This document shows positions 16,222 through 23,554 of a stretch of 32,250 bases of DNA, one piece after another (position 1 is the stretch's first letter; each line of letters opens with the position of its first letter). Made by a program: the position numbers and the translations under genes. The stretch is from Thermoplasmatota archaeon (GTDB lineage: Archaea > Thermoplasmatota > E2 > UBA202 > JdFR-43), in the NCBI GenBank assembly GCA_029258955.1, contig JAPDJT010000048.1, forward strand, positions 1-32,250, written 5' to 3'. The notes under the pieces were generated by a model that had not been told where the DNA came from, made no database searches, and saw only the letters and a program-made list of their open reading frames with translations.

Positions 16222-17101
16222 ATTTGAAATGCTCATACCCCTTATTTTCTATTTTATATTCTTTCCCATCTTTAATTAGAGTTATTTTCTTTTCATCTAT
16301 AACTTCTCCTATCATTTTTGCATTTATCTTTTTCTCTATATTCTCTTTCTCCTCCTTTGGTGCAGTAAAAAGGAGTTCATAGTCTCCGCCATAATACAAA
16401 GCAAGCTCCAAATTTGCTTCTTCATCTATAGGTAGGAAATCTGCAAAAATTCTGAAACCAATGCCATTTATTTTGCTTAACTGGTATAATGAAGAGGCTA
16501 AACCATCTGATAGATCCATACATGCTGTTGCTATTTTATTTTTTGCCAGCCATCTTGCTTCTTTTATCTTGGGCTTTATAAGCAAAAGTTTATCTAAATC
16601 ATTTTTTAGCAAAGCAATACCACCTTTGCCTAAATTTCCTGTAACAAAGACAGCTTCCCCAGCTTTCGCTCCTTCCCTCGATAAAACTTCCCTCTTTTTC
16701 GCTTTTCCAATAGCTGTAATTGCAATTGTTATCTCGCTTGCTTCCTTTGTATCTCCTCCGATAATTTTCCCTCCATATAATTTTATACAATTCTCCATCC
16801 CATTTAAAATTTCATCCAATGCTTTTTCATCCATCTCCTTTGGCAAACCAAGAGCTACAAGATAAGCAAATGGTTCCCCTCCTTTAGCAACCACATCACT
16901 TATATTTACTGCAATACTATACCATCCAATATGATAAGGAGTTGCATCCTTTGGAAAATGCGTTGTTTTGCGAACCATGTCGGTTGTAAGAAGAAGATAT
17001 TCTCCATCAATAGGTAAAAAATAACAGTCATCAAAAGGAATTGAAAATCTTGATGTAATTTTGTAGGTAAGCTTTCTTTCCCCAATATCTTTCAATTTCA
17101 T
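16214..17101 (-). CDS. thiL: Thiamine-monophosphate kinase
   Basis: An ATP-dependent kinase converting thiamine phosphate to thiamine diphosphate (PurM/HypE fold). Family marks are an opening IGERKLTYKI, FDDCYFLPIDGEYLLLTTDMVR (metal-binding Asp cluster), AVNISDVVAKGGEP, KIIGGDTKEA, VTGNLGKGG, ATACMDLSDGLASSLYQLS and YYGGDYELLFT. I start at the ATG at 17101 (295 residues, MKLKDIGE); the extension to 17113 uses a TTG placed within the TATA-proximal zone. It diverges from the site-2 protease across a 44-nt gap, so the two share a promoter region. Confidence 0.93.
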   Translation of the reverse strand: MKLKDIGERKLTYKITSRFSIPFDDCYFLPIDGEYLLLTTDMVRKTTHFPKDATPYHIGWYSIAVNISDVVAKGGEPFAYLVALGLPKEMDEKALDEILNGMENCIKLYGGKIIGGDTKEASEITIAITAIGKAKKREVLSREGAKAGEAVFVTGNLGKGGIALLKNDLDKLLLIKPKIKEARWLAKNKIATACMDLSDGLASSLYQLSKINGIGFRIFADFLPIDEEANLELALYYGGDYELLFTAPKEEKENIEKKINAKMIGEVIDEKKITLIKDGKEYKIENKGYEHFKST

Positions 17102-17116
17102 AATTTTAATCAAAAC

Positions 17117-17136
17117 TTTTATTATTTATCTTTTCT
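17117..17136. promoter_or_regulatory. Compact bidirectional promoter, thiL and site-2 protease
   Basis: Only 44 nt separate the two divergent start codons. The AT-rich centre ttttattatttatctttt reads as a TATA-like box on both strands, about 20-30 nt from each ATG. Both genes would be leaderless and cannot be bound by TBP independently. Confidence 0.5.
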
Positions 17137-17145
17137 TTATCCATA

Positions 17146-18267
17146 ATGTGGGTAGCCTACCCAGATGAAAGCAATCTGGAGGAGATAAAGAAGATTATTG
17201 CAAAATATTTTAATGTATATGAGGCGAAGCAAGAAGAAGGCATAATGGCTTTTTACGTTGACTTGCCTCCAGATGAAAATATCCTACAAGAAAAATTCGA
17301 ATTTTTAAGAATTGAATTAAAAAAGAGGAATTTAATTCCTTTCTTGAGAGAGAAGGCTGGAGAGAGTATAATATTTATTGTTTATAAAGAGCCAGTAAAA
17401 GGCAGACCTATTTGGGTTAATATAGCCTTATTTATAGCTACAGTTATAACAACAACAATATCTGGAGAGATTTTATTCATTGGATATAATGGAGGAAAAT
17501 TAACTTGGGAATCTTTTCTTTCTGCATACAATATTTTATATGGTTTTCTTTTCTTTTCTCTTCCTCTCCTTGCTATCCTTGGAGTCCATGAAACAGCTCA
17601 TTATATAGCATCTAAGAAACACGGTGTTATGGCGTCTTTGCCATTTTTCATACCAATTCCTCCCAATCCAATATTACCATTGGGAACTATGGGTGCAGTA
17701 ATTTCCATGAGGGAGCCAATTCCAGATAGAAAGGCATTGCTTGATATTGGAGTTGCTGGACCAATAGCCGGCTTTTTAGTGGCAATACCTGTTCTACTAA
17801 TTGGCTTATATCTGATGCATTCCCATCCTGTTATCGTTCAGCAAGAAGAAGGGGCTTTATTTATCAATTTTCCTTTACTCGGAATGATTATGTTAAAATT
17901 TCTTTCTGTTCCAGATAATGCATTAATGCATCCAACTGCTTTTGCCGGCTGGGTTGGATTGCTTGTCACCGCCATAAATTTGCTTCCTGCTGGTCAGCTT
18001 GATGGAGGGCACGTTGCAAGGGCTGTTTTAAAGGAAAAGCATAGATATGCAAGCTTTGCAACCATCATTTCCTTAGCAGCTCTTAGCTTCTTGGGGATTG
18101 GAAATTGGCTTTTGCTTATTCTCCTTTTAGTCTTTTTGTTAGGCACAGAGCATCCTCCAGCTTTAAATGAATCTGTTTCCTTAGATTGGAAAAGAAAATT
18201 GCTTGCATTGCTTGCATTAATTATTTTTATACTTTCCTTTACTCCCATGCCTATTTCAACTACATGA
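17146..18267 (+). CDS. Site-2 protease family intramembrane metalloprotease (M50)
   Basis: A 373-residue membrane protease. A ~90-residue soluble N-terminal domain precedes several transmembrane spans. Zinc ligands and catalytic base lie in GVHETAHYIAS (His148, Glu149, His152) and in NLLPAGQLDGGH (278-289, Asp286). LGTMGAVISMREPIPDRKALLDIGVAGPIAG is the typical conserved middle block. There is no PDZ domain. It resembles the EGY1-like archaeal/plant branch. Members cleave membrane-tethered regulators; no obvious substrate is adjacent. The next gene codes for a winged-helix protein and has its own promoter. Confidence 0.93.
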   Translation: MWVAYPDESNLEEIKKIIAKYFNVYEAKQEEGIMAFYVDLPPDENILQEKFEFLRIELKKRNLIPFLREKAGESIIFIVYKEPVKGRPIWVNIALFIATVITTTISGEILFIGYNGGKLTWESFLSAYNILYGFLFFSLPLLAILGVHETAHYIASKKHGVMASLPFFIPIPPNPILPLGTMGAVISMREPIPDRKALLDIGVAGPIAGFLVAIPVLLIGLYLMHSHPVIVQQEEGALFINFPLLGMIMLKFLSVPDNALMHPTAFAGWVGLLVTAINLLPAGQLDGGHVARAVLKEKHRYASFATIISLAALSFLGIGNWLLLILLLVFLLGTEHPPALNESVSLDWKRKLLALLALIIFILSFTPMPISTT

Positions 18268-18344
18268 AAAGATTGAGGAAGTCTAATGCTTGCTTGTTTC
18301 AATTATAGCAAGTTTTATTAAAGGAAGAGTGTTTGCTTAAAACA

Positions 18345-18884
18345 ATGGATGAAAAAAGACAAAATGTAATTTACAAAATCTTTAGACTCCTCAAAGAAAA
18401 TGCCATAAAGATTTTGATGGCAATAAGAGAAAAGGAAAAGATAAGGTGGAAAGATTTACAGGAAATAACAAAACTTCCTACAGCTACCTTTAACAGAGCT
18501 TTATCTGCCTTACAAGAAATACATTTCATAAAAAAGGAAGAAAATTATTATATGCTAACATGGACAGGAAAATTAGTTGCAGATGCATTGCTTTTACTGG
18601 GCTGGAGGATGGCAGAGGAAGGCGAAGAAATAGAAGATTTTGTTGCTGAGGAACTGTTAGCCAAAGATATAGTTATGGCAATAATTTTTCTTGTTTTTGT
18701 AAGCCTAAAAAGGAGGGGAAAACTAAACATTAAATCTTTTGAAAAAGAAATAAAAAATGAATTAAAAATAATGAAAGAAATTTTAAAAGAATACGAAAAG
18801 GATGGATACATTGAAATAAAAGATGGATGGATTTATGCAAAGGAAAAATTAAATGAACTTGATATAAGCAAAATATTTCAATGA
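18345..18884 (+). CDS. Winged-helix protein
   Basis: A 179-residue protein. Residues ~15-75 form a winged helix (IKILMAIREKEKIRWKDLQEI, then PTATFNRALSALQEIHFIKK and a beta wing YYMLTWTGKLVADAL). A hydrophobic middle (LLAKDIVMAIIFLVFVSL, about 105-125) could be a membrane span or a buried helix, and a second wHTH-like C-terminal half ends the protein. The start is the ATG at 18345: the TATA-like ttttattaaag (18312-18322) lies about 25 nt upstream, while the earlier in-frame start is a TTG. Its stop overlaps the next ATG in ATGA. A transcription regulator is likely; the target is unknown. Confidence 0.75.
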   Translation: MDEKRQNVIYKIFRLLKENAIKILMAIREKEKIRWKDLQEITKLPTATFNRALSALQEIHFIKKEENYYMLTWTGKLVADALLLLGWRMAEEGEEIEDFVAEELLAKDIVMAIIFLVFVSLKRRGKLNIKSFEKEIKNELKIMKEILKEYEKDGYIEIKDGWIYAKEKLNELDISKIFQ

Positions 18885-19276
18885 AGGGTAGTTATATCTT
18901 AATAATCTGGCTTAAGCATGACCAGGAGATTGAGGTAGGAAAACTTGGCAGAATATTTTTCAAAAAAGGATATTATGCATACATTGGATCTGCTTTGAAT
19001 GGCATCGAAAAAAGAGTGGAAAGGCATTTAAGAAAGGAAAAGAAAATTAGGTGGCATATTGATTATTTACTTCAATATGGAAAGATTGTTAATGTTTTTA
19101 TAAAGGAGAGTGTTAAAAAAGAAGAGTGTGAAATTGCAAAAAAATTTACTCCCAATTTTTTGTGTATTGAAAAATTTGGATGCAGTGATTGCAAATGCAA
19201 AAGCCATTTATTTTATGCAGAAAAATATGAGGATTTCTTATCGATAATTAAAAATTCTTTGAAAAGATTTAAATAA
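18881..19276 (+). CDS. DUF123 GIY-YIG-like protein
   Basis: A 131-residue protein of the DUF123 family, a GIY-YIG-nuclease-like fold found alone or fused to endonuclease III-like proteins. The visible signs are GSYILIIWL at the N terminus, KGYYAYIGSALNGIEKRVERHL (the GIY-YIG-like strand and Arg helix), the family's RWHIDYLL, and a Cys cluster CSDCKCKSHLFY that may bind zinc. Activity is unproven in the family; DNA binding or cleavage is assumed. It is coupled to the winged-helix gene by a 4-nt ATGA overlap. Confidence 0.88.
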   Translation: MKGSYILIIWLKHDQEIEVGKLGRIFFKKGYYAYIGSALNGIEKRVERHLRKEKKIRWHIDYLLQYGKIVNVFIKESVKKEECEIAKKFTPNFLCIEKFGCSDCKCKSHLFYAEKYEDFLSIIKNSLKRFK

Positions 19277-19294
19277 AATTTTAGCAATTATTAT

Positions 19295-20419
19295 GTGCAA
19301 CCATTAATAATTTTCTTTTTAGCAGTAGGCATCCTCAACTTTATTGGGGGATGTATGGCTGTGTTATCGTGGCCTTTTATCAGGAGAAAATATAGAAAAA
19401 AGCCCGTTTTAAAAAGGGAAGAAAAAGTGAGTGTAATTATTCCATGTAAAGGAGAGATAGAATTAGATAGCTTTGAAAATCAAGAATATAGAGATTTTGA
19501 GATAATTGTAGTTGTAGATAATGAAATGGAAAAAAGGAAAGTAGAAGAGAAAAGGAAGAGTGATAAAGTTAAGGTTTTAATTTCAAAAAAGAGAGAAAGT
19601 TGCAGTGGAAAAAATTCTGCTTTATTAACCGGTATTGAGGAAGCAGAAGGAAAAATATTAGTTTTTGCAGATGCAGATATAAAACCCCATGCAAAATGGC
19701 TTTATTATTTAGTTGCCTCTTTAGGCAACATTTCTACAACATATAGATGGTATTTCAAAAATCCATTATTATGTGTATGGAATTCTGCGATAGCTACCAT
19801 TTTATTTTATAAGAAATTTAATTTTGCATGGGGTGGTTCAACAGCCATAAGGAGAGAAGTTTTTGAAAAGCTCGGAATAAAAAAAATATGGGAAAATGAG
19901 TTTGTAGATGATTTAACACTTACAAAAATAGCTAAGGAAAACGGATATGAAATAGAATTTGTCCCTCAAGCTATTGTGGAATCAAAAGAAGAGAAGAAGA
20001 TTTTCCAATGGATGAATAAGGAAATGGTATGGGTGAGGTATTATTTTTCATGGCTTTGGAAAGTAGCAATGTTTTTTAATATAGGAATGAGAGCTTCAAA
20101 TATTGCTGGCTTAATTCTCCTTTTCTTTCATCCATTAATAGGCATTTTATTGATTTCTCCTGTATTTTTCGATTTTATAAGAGGATGGCAAGAATATAAT
20201 ACTTTTAAAGAATTAATGGAGTATCCAAAAGAAAAATTCTTGCCATCTTATTACCATATTTTGCTCCGCCCATTGGCATCATTTATTCTTTCATATAATC
20301 TTCTTTCCTCGCTTTTTATTAAAGAAATAGAGTGGCAAGGAAGAACATATGTTATTCAAGAGGTTTTCCACCAAAGAAAATCCATAAGCAAAATAAAATC
20401 CAAAGAGGCGGAATTATAA
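19295..20419 (+). CDS. Membrane GT2/GT21-like glycosyltransferase
   Basis: A 374-residue inverting glycosyltransferase that looks like the ceramide-glucosyltransferase (GT21) branch. An N-terminal membrane anchor (residues 3-27) precedes the GT-A core: VSVIIPCKGE (45-54), FADADIKP (124-131, DxD-like metal/sugar site), WGGSTAIRREVFEKLG and EFVDDLTLT (Asp205/206). The QWMNKEMVWVRYY region stands in for the (Q/R)xxRW motif. Two or more C-terminal spans follow. It starts with GTG at 19295; the ATG two bases earlier is out of frame and soon stops, and a TATA box tttaaataaa (19268-19277) fits a leaderless GTG start. Its last 68 nt overlap the UbiA gene on the other strand. The likely acceptor is a lipid (inference). 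Confidence 0.88.
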   Translation: MQPLIIFFLAVGILNFIGGCMAVLSWPFIRRKYRKKPVLKREEKVSVIIPCKGEIELDSFENQEYRDFEIIVVVDNEMEKRKVEEKRKSDKVKVLISKKRESCSGKNSALLTGIEEAEGKILVFADADIKPHAKWLYYLVASLGNISTTYRWYFKNPLLCVWNSAIATILFYKKFNFAWGGSTAIRREVFEKLGIKKIWENEFVDDLTLTKIAKENGYEIEFVPQAIVESKEEKKIFQWMNKEMVWVRYYFSWLWKVAMFFNIGMRASNIAGLILLFFHPLIGILLISPVFFDFIRGWQEYNTFKELMEYPKEKFLPSYYHILLRPLASFILSYNLLSSLFIKEIEWQGRTYVIQEVFHQRKSISKIKSKEAEL

Positions 20420-21326
20420 CCAAGGCAAATGAAAGAAATGCATTATAATTTTTTGCAACATAATCGTAAATTATAGATGCAATGAGTATATAAGTTAAAA
20501 TTTCATGAATTTCCGCATAGAATAACATTTCTTTCCTTTTTTCTATATTTTCAAAAATTTTATTTATGGTGTAGATAAGAACTAAAGTTGTAACAACAAA
20601 AAGCGAAATGGAAATAAAGGTAGGCTCTGCATAAAATAAAGCTATGCCTGCAATAATAATGAAAATAATTTTTATTGCATAAGCATAAAAGACAAAGCTT
20701 TTTGGCAAATAAATGAATTTATTAACTTTAGCGCCAAATATTGCAGGCGTCGTTTTTACACCCTGGAGCAAATCATATTTTATATCTTTTAGGTTAGCTG
20801 AGATACCAACATTAAAAACATATTTTAGAGTAGGCAAAATGCTTAATAGCAATGAAAGTAAAGATATACTCTCTTTTTGTGAAAAAGCGCCGCATAAAAA
20901 AATCATTGTTCCAGCTAAGCCAAGGAAATATTCCATCCATGCAAATTTTTTGCTAAACTTATTATAGATTGTGTAAAAAATAAAAAACAAAACAAGGAAT
21001 ATAATGGAGTAATATGTGAAAAATATGCCCACAATTACAAATGGAATAAAAGATAAGAAAAACATAAAAATTAAAGCCTCTTTTTTAGAAATTAATCCAC
21101 TCGCTAATGGTCTTTTAGATACATATCCAGATTTTTTATCTATTTCAATATCAAAATAATCATTTTGGACAAAACCAAAAGAATTGGCAAAAATGCCTAC
21201 TAAAAGCAAAAGAAATAAATTGCTAAAAATGCCATTCGAAATAGCTCCAATAATAGGCATCATGGCAATGAATATGCCATAAGGTCTGATTAACTGGATA
21301 TATCCTTTTAATTTTTCTCTGTTCAT
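20352..21326 (-). CDS. UbiA-family prenyltransferase
   Basis: A 324-residue polytopic membrane enzyme that transfers a prenyl chain to an acceptor. Diphosphate-metal motif 1 is NDYFDIEID (55-63) followed by KRPLASG; motif 2 is NLKDIKYD in the cytosolic loop before TTPAIFG. About eight or nine spans are visible. Archaeal members include digeranylgeranylglyceryl phosphate synthase and enzymes for quinones or haem; motif spacing does not decide. The start overlaps the receiver gene by 4 nt (ATGA), an unusual pairing. The 3' end overlaps the GT2 gene on plus by 68 nt, in which both strands encode protein. Confidence 0.9.
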   Translation of the reverse strand: MNREKLKGYIQLIRPYGIFIAMMPIIGAISNGIFSNLFLLLLVGIFANSFGFVQNDYFDIEIDKKSGYVSKRPLASGLISKKEALIFMFFLSFIPFVIVGIFFTYYSIIFLVLFFIFYTIYNKFSKKFAWMEYFLGLAGTMIFLCGAFSQKESISLLSLLLSILPTLKYVFNVGISANLKDIKYDLLQGVKTTPAIFGAKVNKFIYLPKSFVFYAYAIKIIFIIIAGIALFYAEPTFISISLFVVTTLVLIYTINKIFENIEKRKEMLFYAEIHEILTYILIASIIYDYVAKNYNAFLSFALVIIPPLWILFCLWIFFGGKPLE

Positions 21327-21745
21327 CTCAAATATTTTTGCACTGCATTTGCAAATCCATCAAAGCCTAACTCCCTTCCAAAAACTTCTTTTGCTCCTAT
21401 TTTCTTTAATTTTTCTCCCCATTCTAAATGGGCATAGGCAGTAAAGCCTACTATATTTGCATTTTTATCCATTTTCATTATTTCTTGGGCTGTTCTAACC
21501 CCATCCATTTCAATACCTTTTAATTGTTTTTCTAAATCAACTATTTTTCTACTTCCTGACAAATTCAAATCCATTATTACTAAATCTGGTCTTTTTCCCT
21601 GCATAACCAAATTTCTATATAATTTTACACCCTGCTTTCCATTATAAGCAGAATAAATTTCAACATTTAGAGGAGCTAAATATTCGGTAAGTAATTCATG
21701 TATTTCCTTCTCATCATCAACAATAAGCACGATTTTTTTGCGCAT
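21323..21745 (-). CDS. Stand-alone response-regulator receiver protein with insertion
   Basis: A 140-residue REC domain with the acidic pocket Asp10/Asp11 (LIVDDE), phospho-acceptor Asp59 (VIMDLNLSG) and Thr102 (GFTAYA). Two departures are seen: about 17 extra residues (64-80, SRKIVDLEKQLKGIEMD) inserted just after the acceptor strand, and Arg124 where the conserved signalling Lys is expected (KEVFGREL). There is no output domain. A strong ribosome site GGAGG (21756-21752 on minus) lies 6 nt before the ATG. It is translationally coupled to the UbiA prenyltransferase. The two PAS sensors of the window are candidate partners, which is only an inference from proximity. Confidence 0.88.
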   Translation of the reverse strand: MRKKIVLIVDDEKEIHELLTEYLAPLNVEIYSAYNGKQGVKLYRNLVMQGKRPDLVIMDLNLSGSRKIVDLEKQLKGIEMDGVRTAQEIMKMDKNANIVGFTAYAHLEWGEKLKKIGAKEVFGRELGFDGFANAVQKYLR

Positions 21746-21751
21746 TCCTTG

Positions 21752-21756
21752 CCTCC
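21752..21756 (-). promoter_or_regulatory. Strong Shine-Dalgarno site of the receiver gene
   Basis: GGAGG on the minus strand, 6 nt before the ATG at 21745. It stands out because many genes here seem leaderless and lack such a site, so this mRNA has a leader, which must begin in or beside the transposase relic. Confidence 0.6.
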
Positions 21757-21776
21757 AAAAGAAAAATTATCCAGGC

Positions 21777-22468
21777 TTAAAAACATTTTGTTAATAAATA
21801 TTGACTGTAGTAGCCCGAATTTATTTCACAATTCAAACAACCACTCATTCCCAACCCAAAAACTCTCTCTGGAAGAAGCTTCTTGTAGAAAGCTTCATGA
21901 GGATATCAAAACCAAGGCTTGTACGAGGCTTTATAAAATTGTACCATTTTACAAATTCTTCTATGGAGTTGAAGAAATGCAATTTCTGCTCGAGTAATCC
22001 AAGCCATCTCTCCATTTTTTCCATTTGTTTGAGAATGACTTATTCTTGCGACAATATGCTTTATTAGCGCACCATATTCAGTAAATCCTCTTTCAGCACT
22101 TTAAGAGTGTTTTCAGTAGTTGGTTAATTAAATATTTCATAAGGTAATTAATCTGCTCGCATCATCCATGAGAGCAATAATATTCATTTTCCATCATATT
22201 GCTTCTAATCCCCCCGCCACAGAGACATAGAATGCTTTCTCTCAAATCTAGCCCATTTTCTTCGTGTTTTCTACCACAAATCCATATTCCAAACATAACC
22301 TTATAAATTGTATTATGAGGAATATGGATATCATAATTTCTTTCTATTACCTTTTATTTTTGAATCCATTTCCTTTGGCTTTCTTCCCAGCCTCTCTAAT
22401 TCTGGAATTCTATCCTTTTCCTCATAAAACTGTTTTATCTGATAGACTTCTCTTAGGGTTATATTCAT
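21777..22468 (-). pseudogene. Decayed DDE (integrase-core, IS3/IS481-like) transposase
   Basis: This otherwise gene-less stretch (21746-22619) contains a recognisable transposase broken by many frameshifts and stops. In order along minus: MNITLREVYQIKQFYEEKD with IPELERLGRKPKEM (N-terminal HTH part, from an ATG at 22468), a stop, PHNTIYKVMFGIW, a frame reading RKWARFERKHSMSLWRGD (start of the DDE core), HIVARISHSQTNGK, then ERWLGLLEQKLHFFNS with IEEFVKWYNFIKPRTSLGFD, and in a further frame YPHEAFYKKLLPERVFGL. The order and motifs (WR/HTD start of the core, QTNGKxER, WYN-RPH-SL) follow rve-type transposases. I saw no clear terminal inverted repeats. It is inactive. Confidence 0.8.
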
Positions 22469-22595
22469 TGCATCTCTATTTCTGATACTTTAGTATCCTT
22501 TTGAAGTTGTTTAATAACCCATCTTTTTATTTAATTTTCTCACTCCAGAAGAACGGAATGTGAATAATTTTGGGAAATAATATGGACTAAAACTC

Positions 22596-22603
22596 TTATA
22601 AAC
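22596..22603 (+). promoter_or_regulatory. rpiA TATA box
   Basis: The sequence ttataaac is centred about 21 nt before the ATG at 22620 and only 9 nt before the alternative ATG at 22608. The spacing selects 22620 and a leaderless mRNA. Confidence 0.55.
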
Positions 22604-22619
22604 GTTCATGCTTATTCTC

Positions 22620-23276
22620 ATGGAAGAGTTAAAGAAGAAAGCTGCTTTAGAGGCGGTGAAGCAAATAAAAGATGGAATGATTGTCGGCTTAGGAACAGGA
22701 ACCACTGCAAAATATGCTATTTTAGAAATAGGGAGGATGGTTAAAGAAGGTTTGGACATAGTTGGAATAGCCACATCAAAGCAAAGCGAAGAAATTGCAA
22801 AGGAAGCAGGAATAAAAATTGCAGATATAAATGATTATGAAGAAATTGATTTAACAATAGATGGTGCAGACCAAGTCAATAAAAATTTAAATTTAATTAA
22901 GGGCGGAGGAGGAGCTTTGTTAAGGGAAAAAATAGTTGCAAGCTGTAGCAGAAAAGAAGTTATTATTGTAGATGAAAGTAAAATTGTTGAAAATTTTTCG
23001 TTTCCTTTGCCTGTAGAAGTAGTTAAATTTGGATGGAAAAGAACAGCAGAAAAGTTAAAGAAGCTTGGTTTTGAGCCATCTATAAGGCAGGGATTTATTA
23101 CAGATAACGGAAATTATATTCTTGATTGTAAATATGAAAAAATTGAGGATGAAAAAGAAATGGAGGAAAAATTAAATAATCTGCCAGGAGTAGTTGAAAA
23201 TGGTTTATTCATAAATTTGGCAGATGAAGTTATCGTTGGAAAAAAAGAAAGAACAGAAATTTTGAAAAAGAAATAA
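22620..23276 (+). CDS. rpiA: Ribose-5-phosphate isomerase A
   Basis: A cytosolic isomerase interconverting ribose 5-phosphate and ribulose 5-phosphate. It has 218 residues from the ATG at 22620 (MEELKKKAALEAV). Active-site blocks: GLGTGTTAKY (phosphate loop), DLTIDGADQV and KGGGGALLREKIVA (catalytic Asp, Lys and Glu), and FPLPVEVVKFGW. The length is normal. It is flanked by the transposase relic upstream and by a gene-less repeat-bearing stretch downstream, so it is transcribed alone. The earlier ATG (22608) is too close to the TATA box. Confidence 0.95.
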   Translation: MEELKKKAALEAVKQIKDGMIVGLGTGTTAKYAILEIGRMVKEGLDIVGIATSKQSEEIAKEAGIKIADINDYEEIDLTIDGADQVNKNLNLIKGGGGALLREKIVASCSRKEVIIVDESKIVENFSFPLPVEVVKFGWKRTAEKLKKLGFEPSIRQGFITDNGNYILDCKYEKIEDEKEMEEKLNNLPGVVENGLFINLADEVIVGKKERTEILKKK

Positions 23277-23350
23277 AATTTCTTCATGCATTGAACATTT
23301 AATTTTTCAATTAACTATTGAAATTTAATGATGACGTGTTAAAGCCTACT

Positions 23351-23373
23351 CATGCAACAATAGCCAATAAACA
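23351..23373 (+). repeat. Dispersed intergenic repeat, partial copy 2
   Basis: catgcaacaatagccaataa followed by aca matches the right half of copy 1 (catgcaatagtagccaatgaca) at most positions. It lies in the rpiA downstream region, 40 nt before a fuller copy. Confidence 0.4.
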
Positions 23374-23412
23374 ACCATTTCTCCATTCATTCAAAAATTT
23401 TGGGTAAAAACA

Positions 23413-23466
23413 AATGAAATGGATATTGTCATAGTAATTCGCCCTTTGCAATAATAGCTAATAACA
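23413..23466 (+). repeat. Dispersed intergenic repeat, copy 3
   Basis: aatgaaatggatattg, then tcatagtaattcgccc, then tttgcaataatagctaataa. It aligns end to end with copy 1 on the minus strand at 7160-7212. The gene-less stretch 23277-23554 holds this, the partial copy and the promoter area of the next gene (aatatttaatattt near 23518-23530). Confidence 0.55.
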
Positions 23467-23554
23467 ACCAATTTTTGTTAGTAATTACATTTAATTACAA
23501 ATTCATTGCTTTTCCATAATATTTAATATTTGTACCGAAATATTAATATGTTTG

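Noticed and set aside
18289-18312. Short inverted repeat cttgct...agcaag followed by T-rich sequence as a terminator
   Set aside because: Only a 6-bp stem with a 12-nt loop, and it runs into the TATA region of the next gene; archaeal termination does not need such a hairpin.
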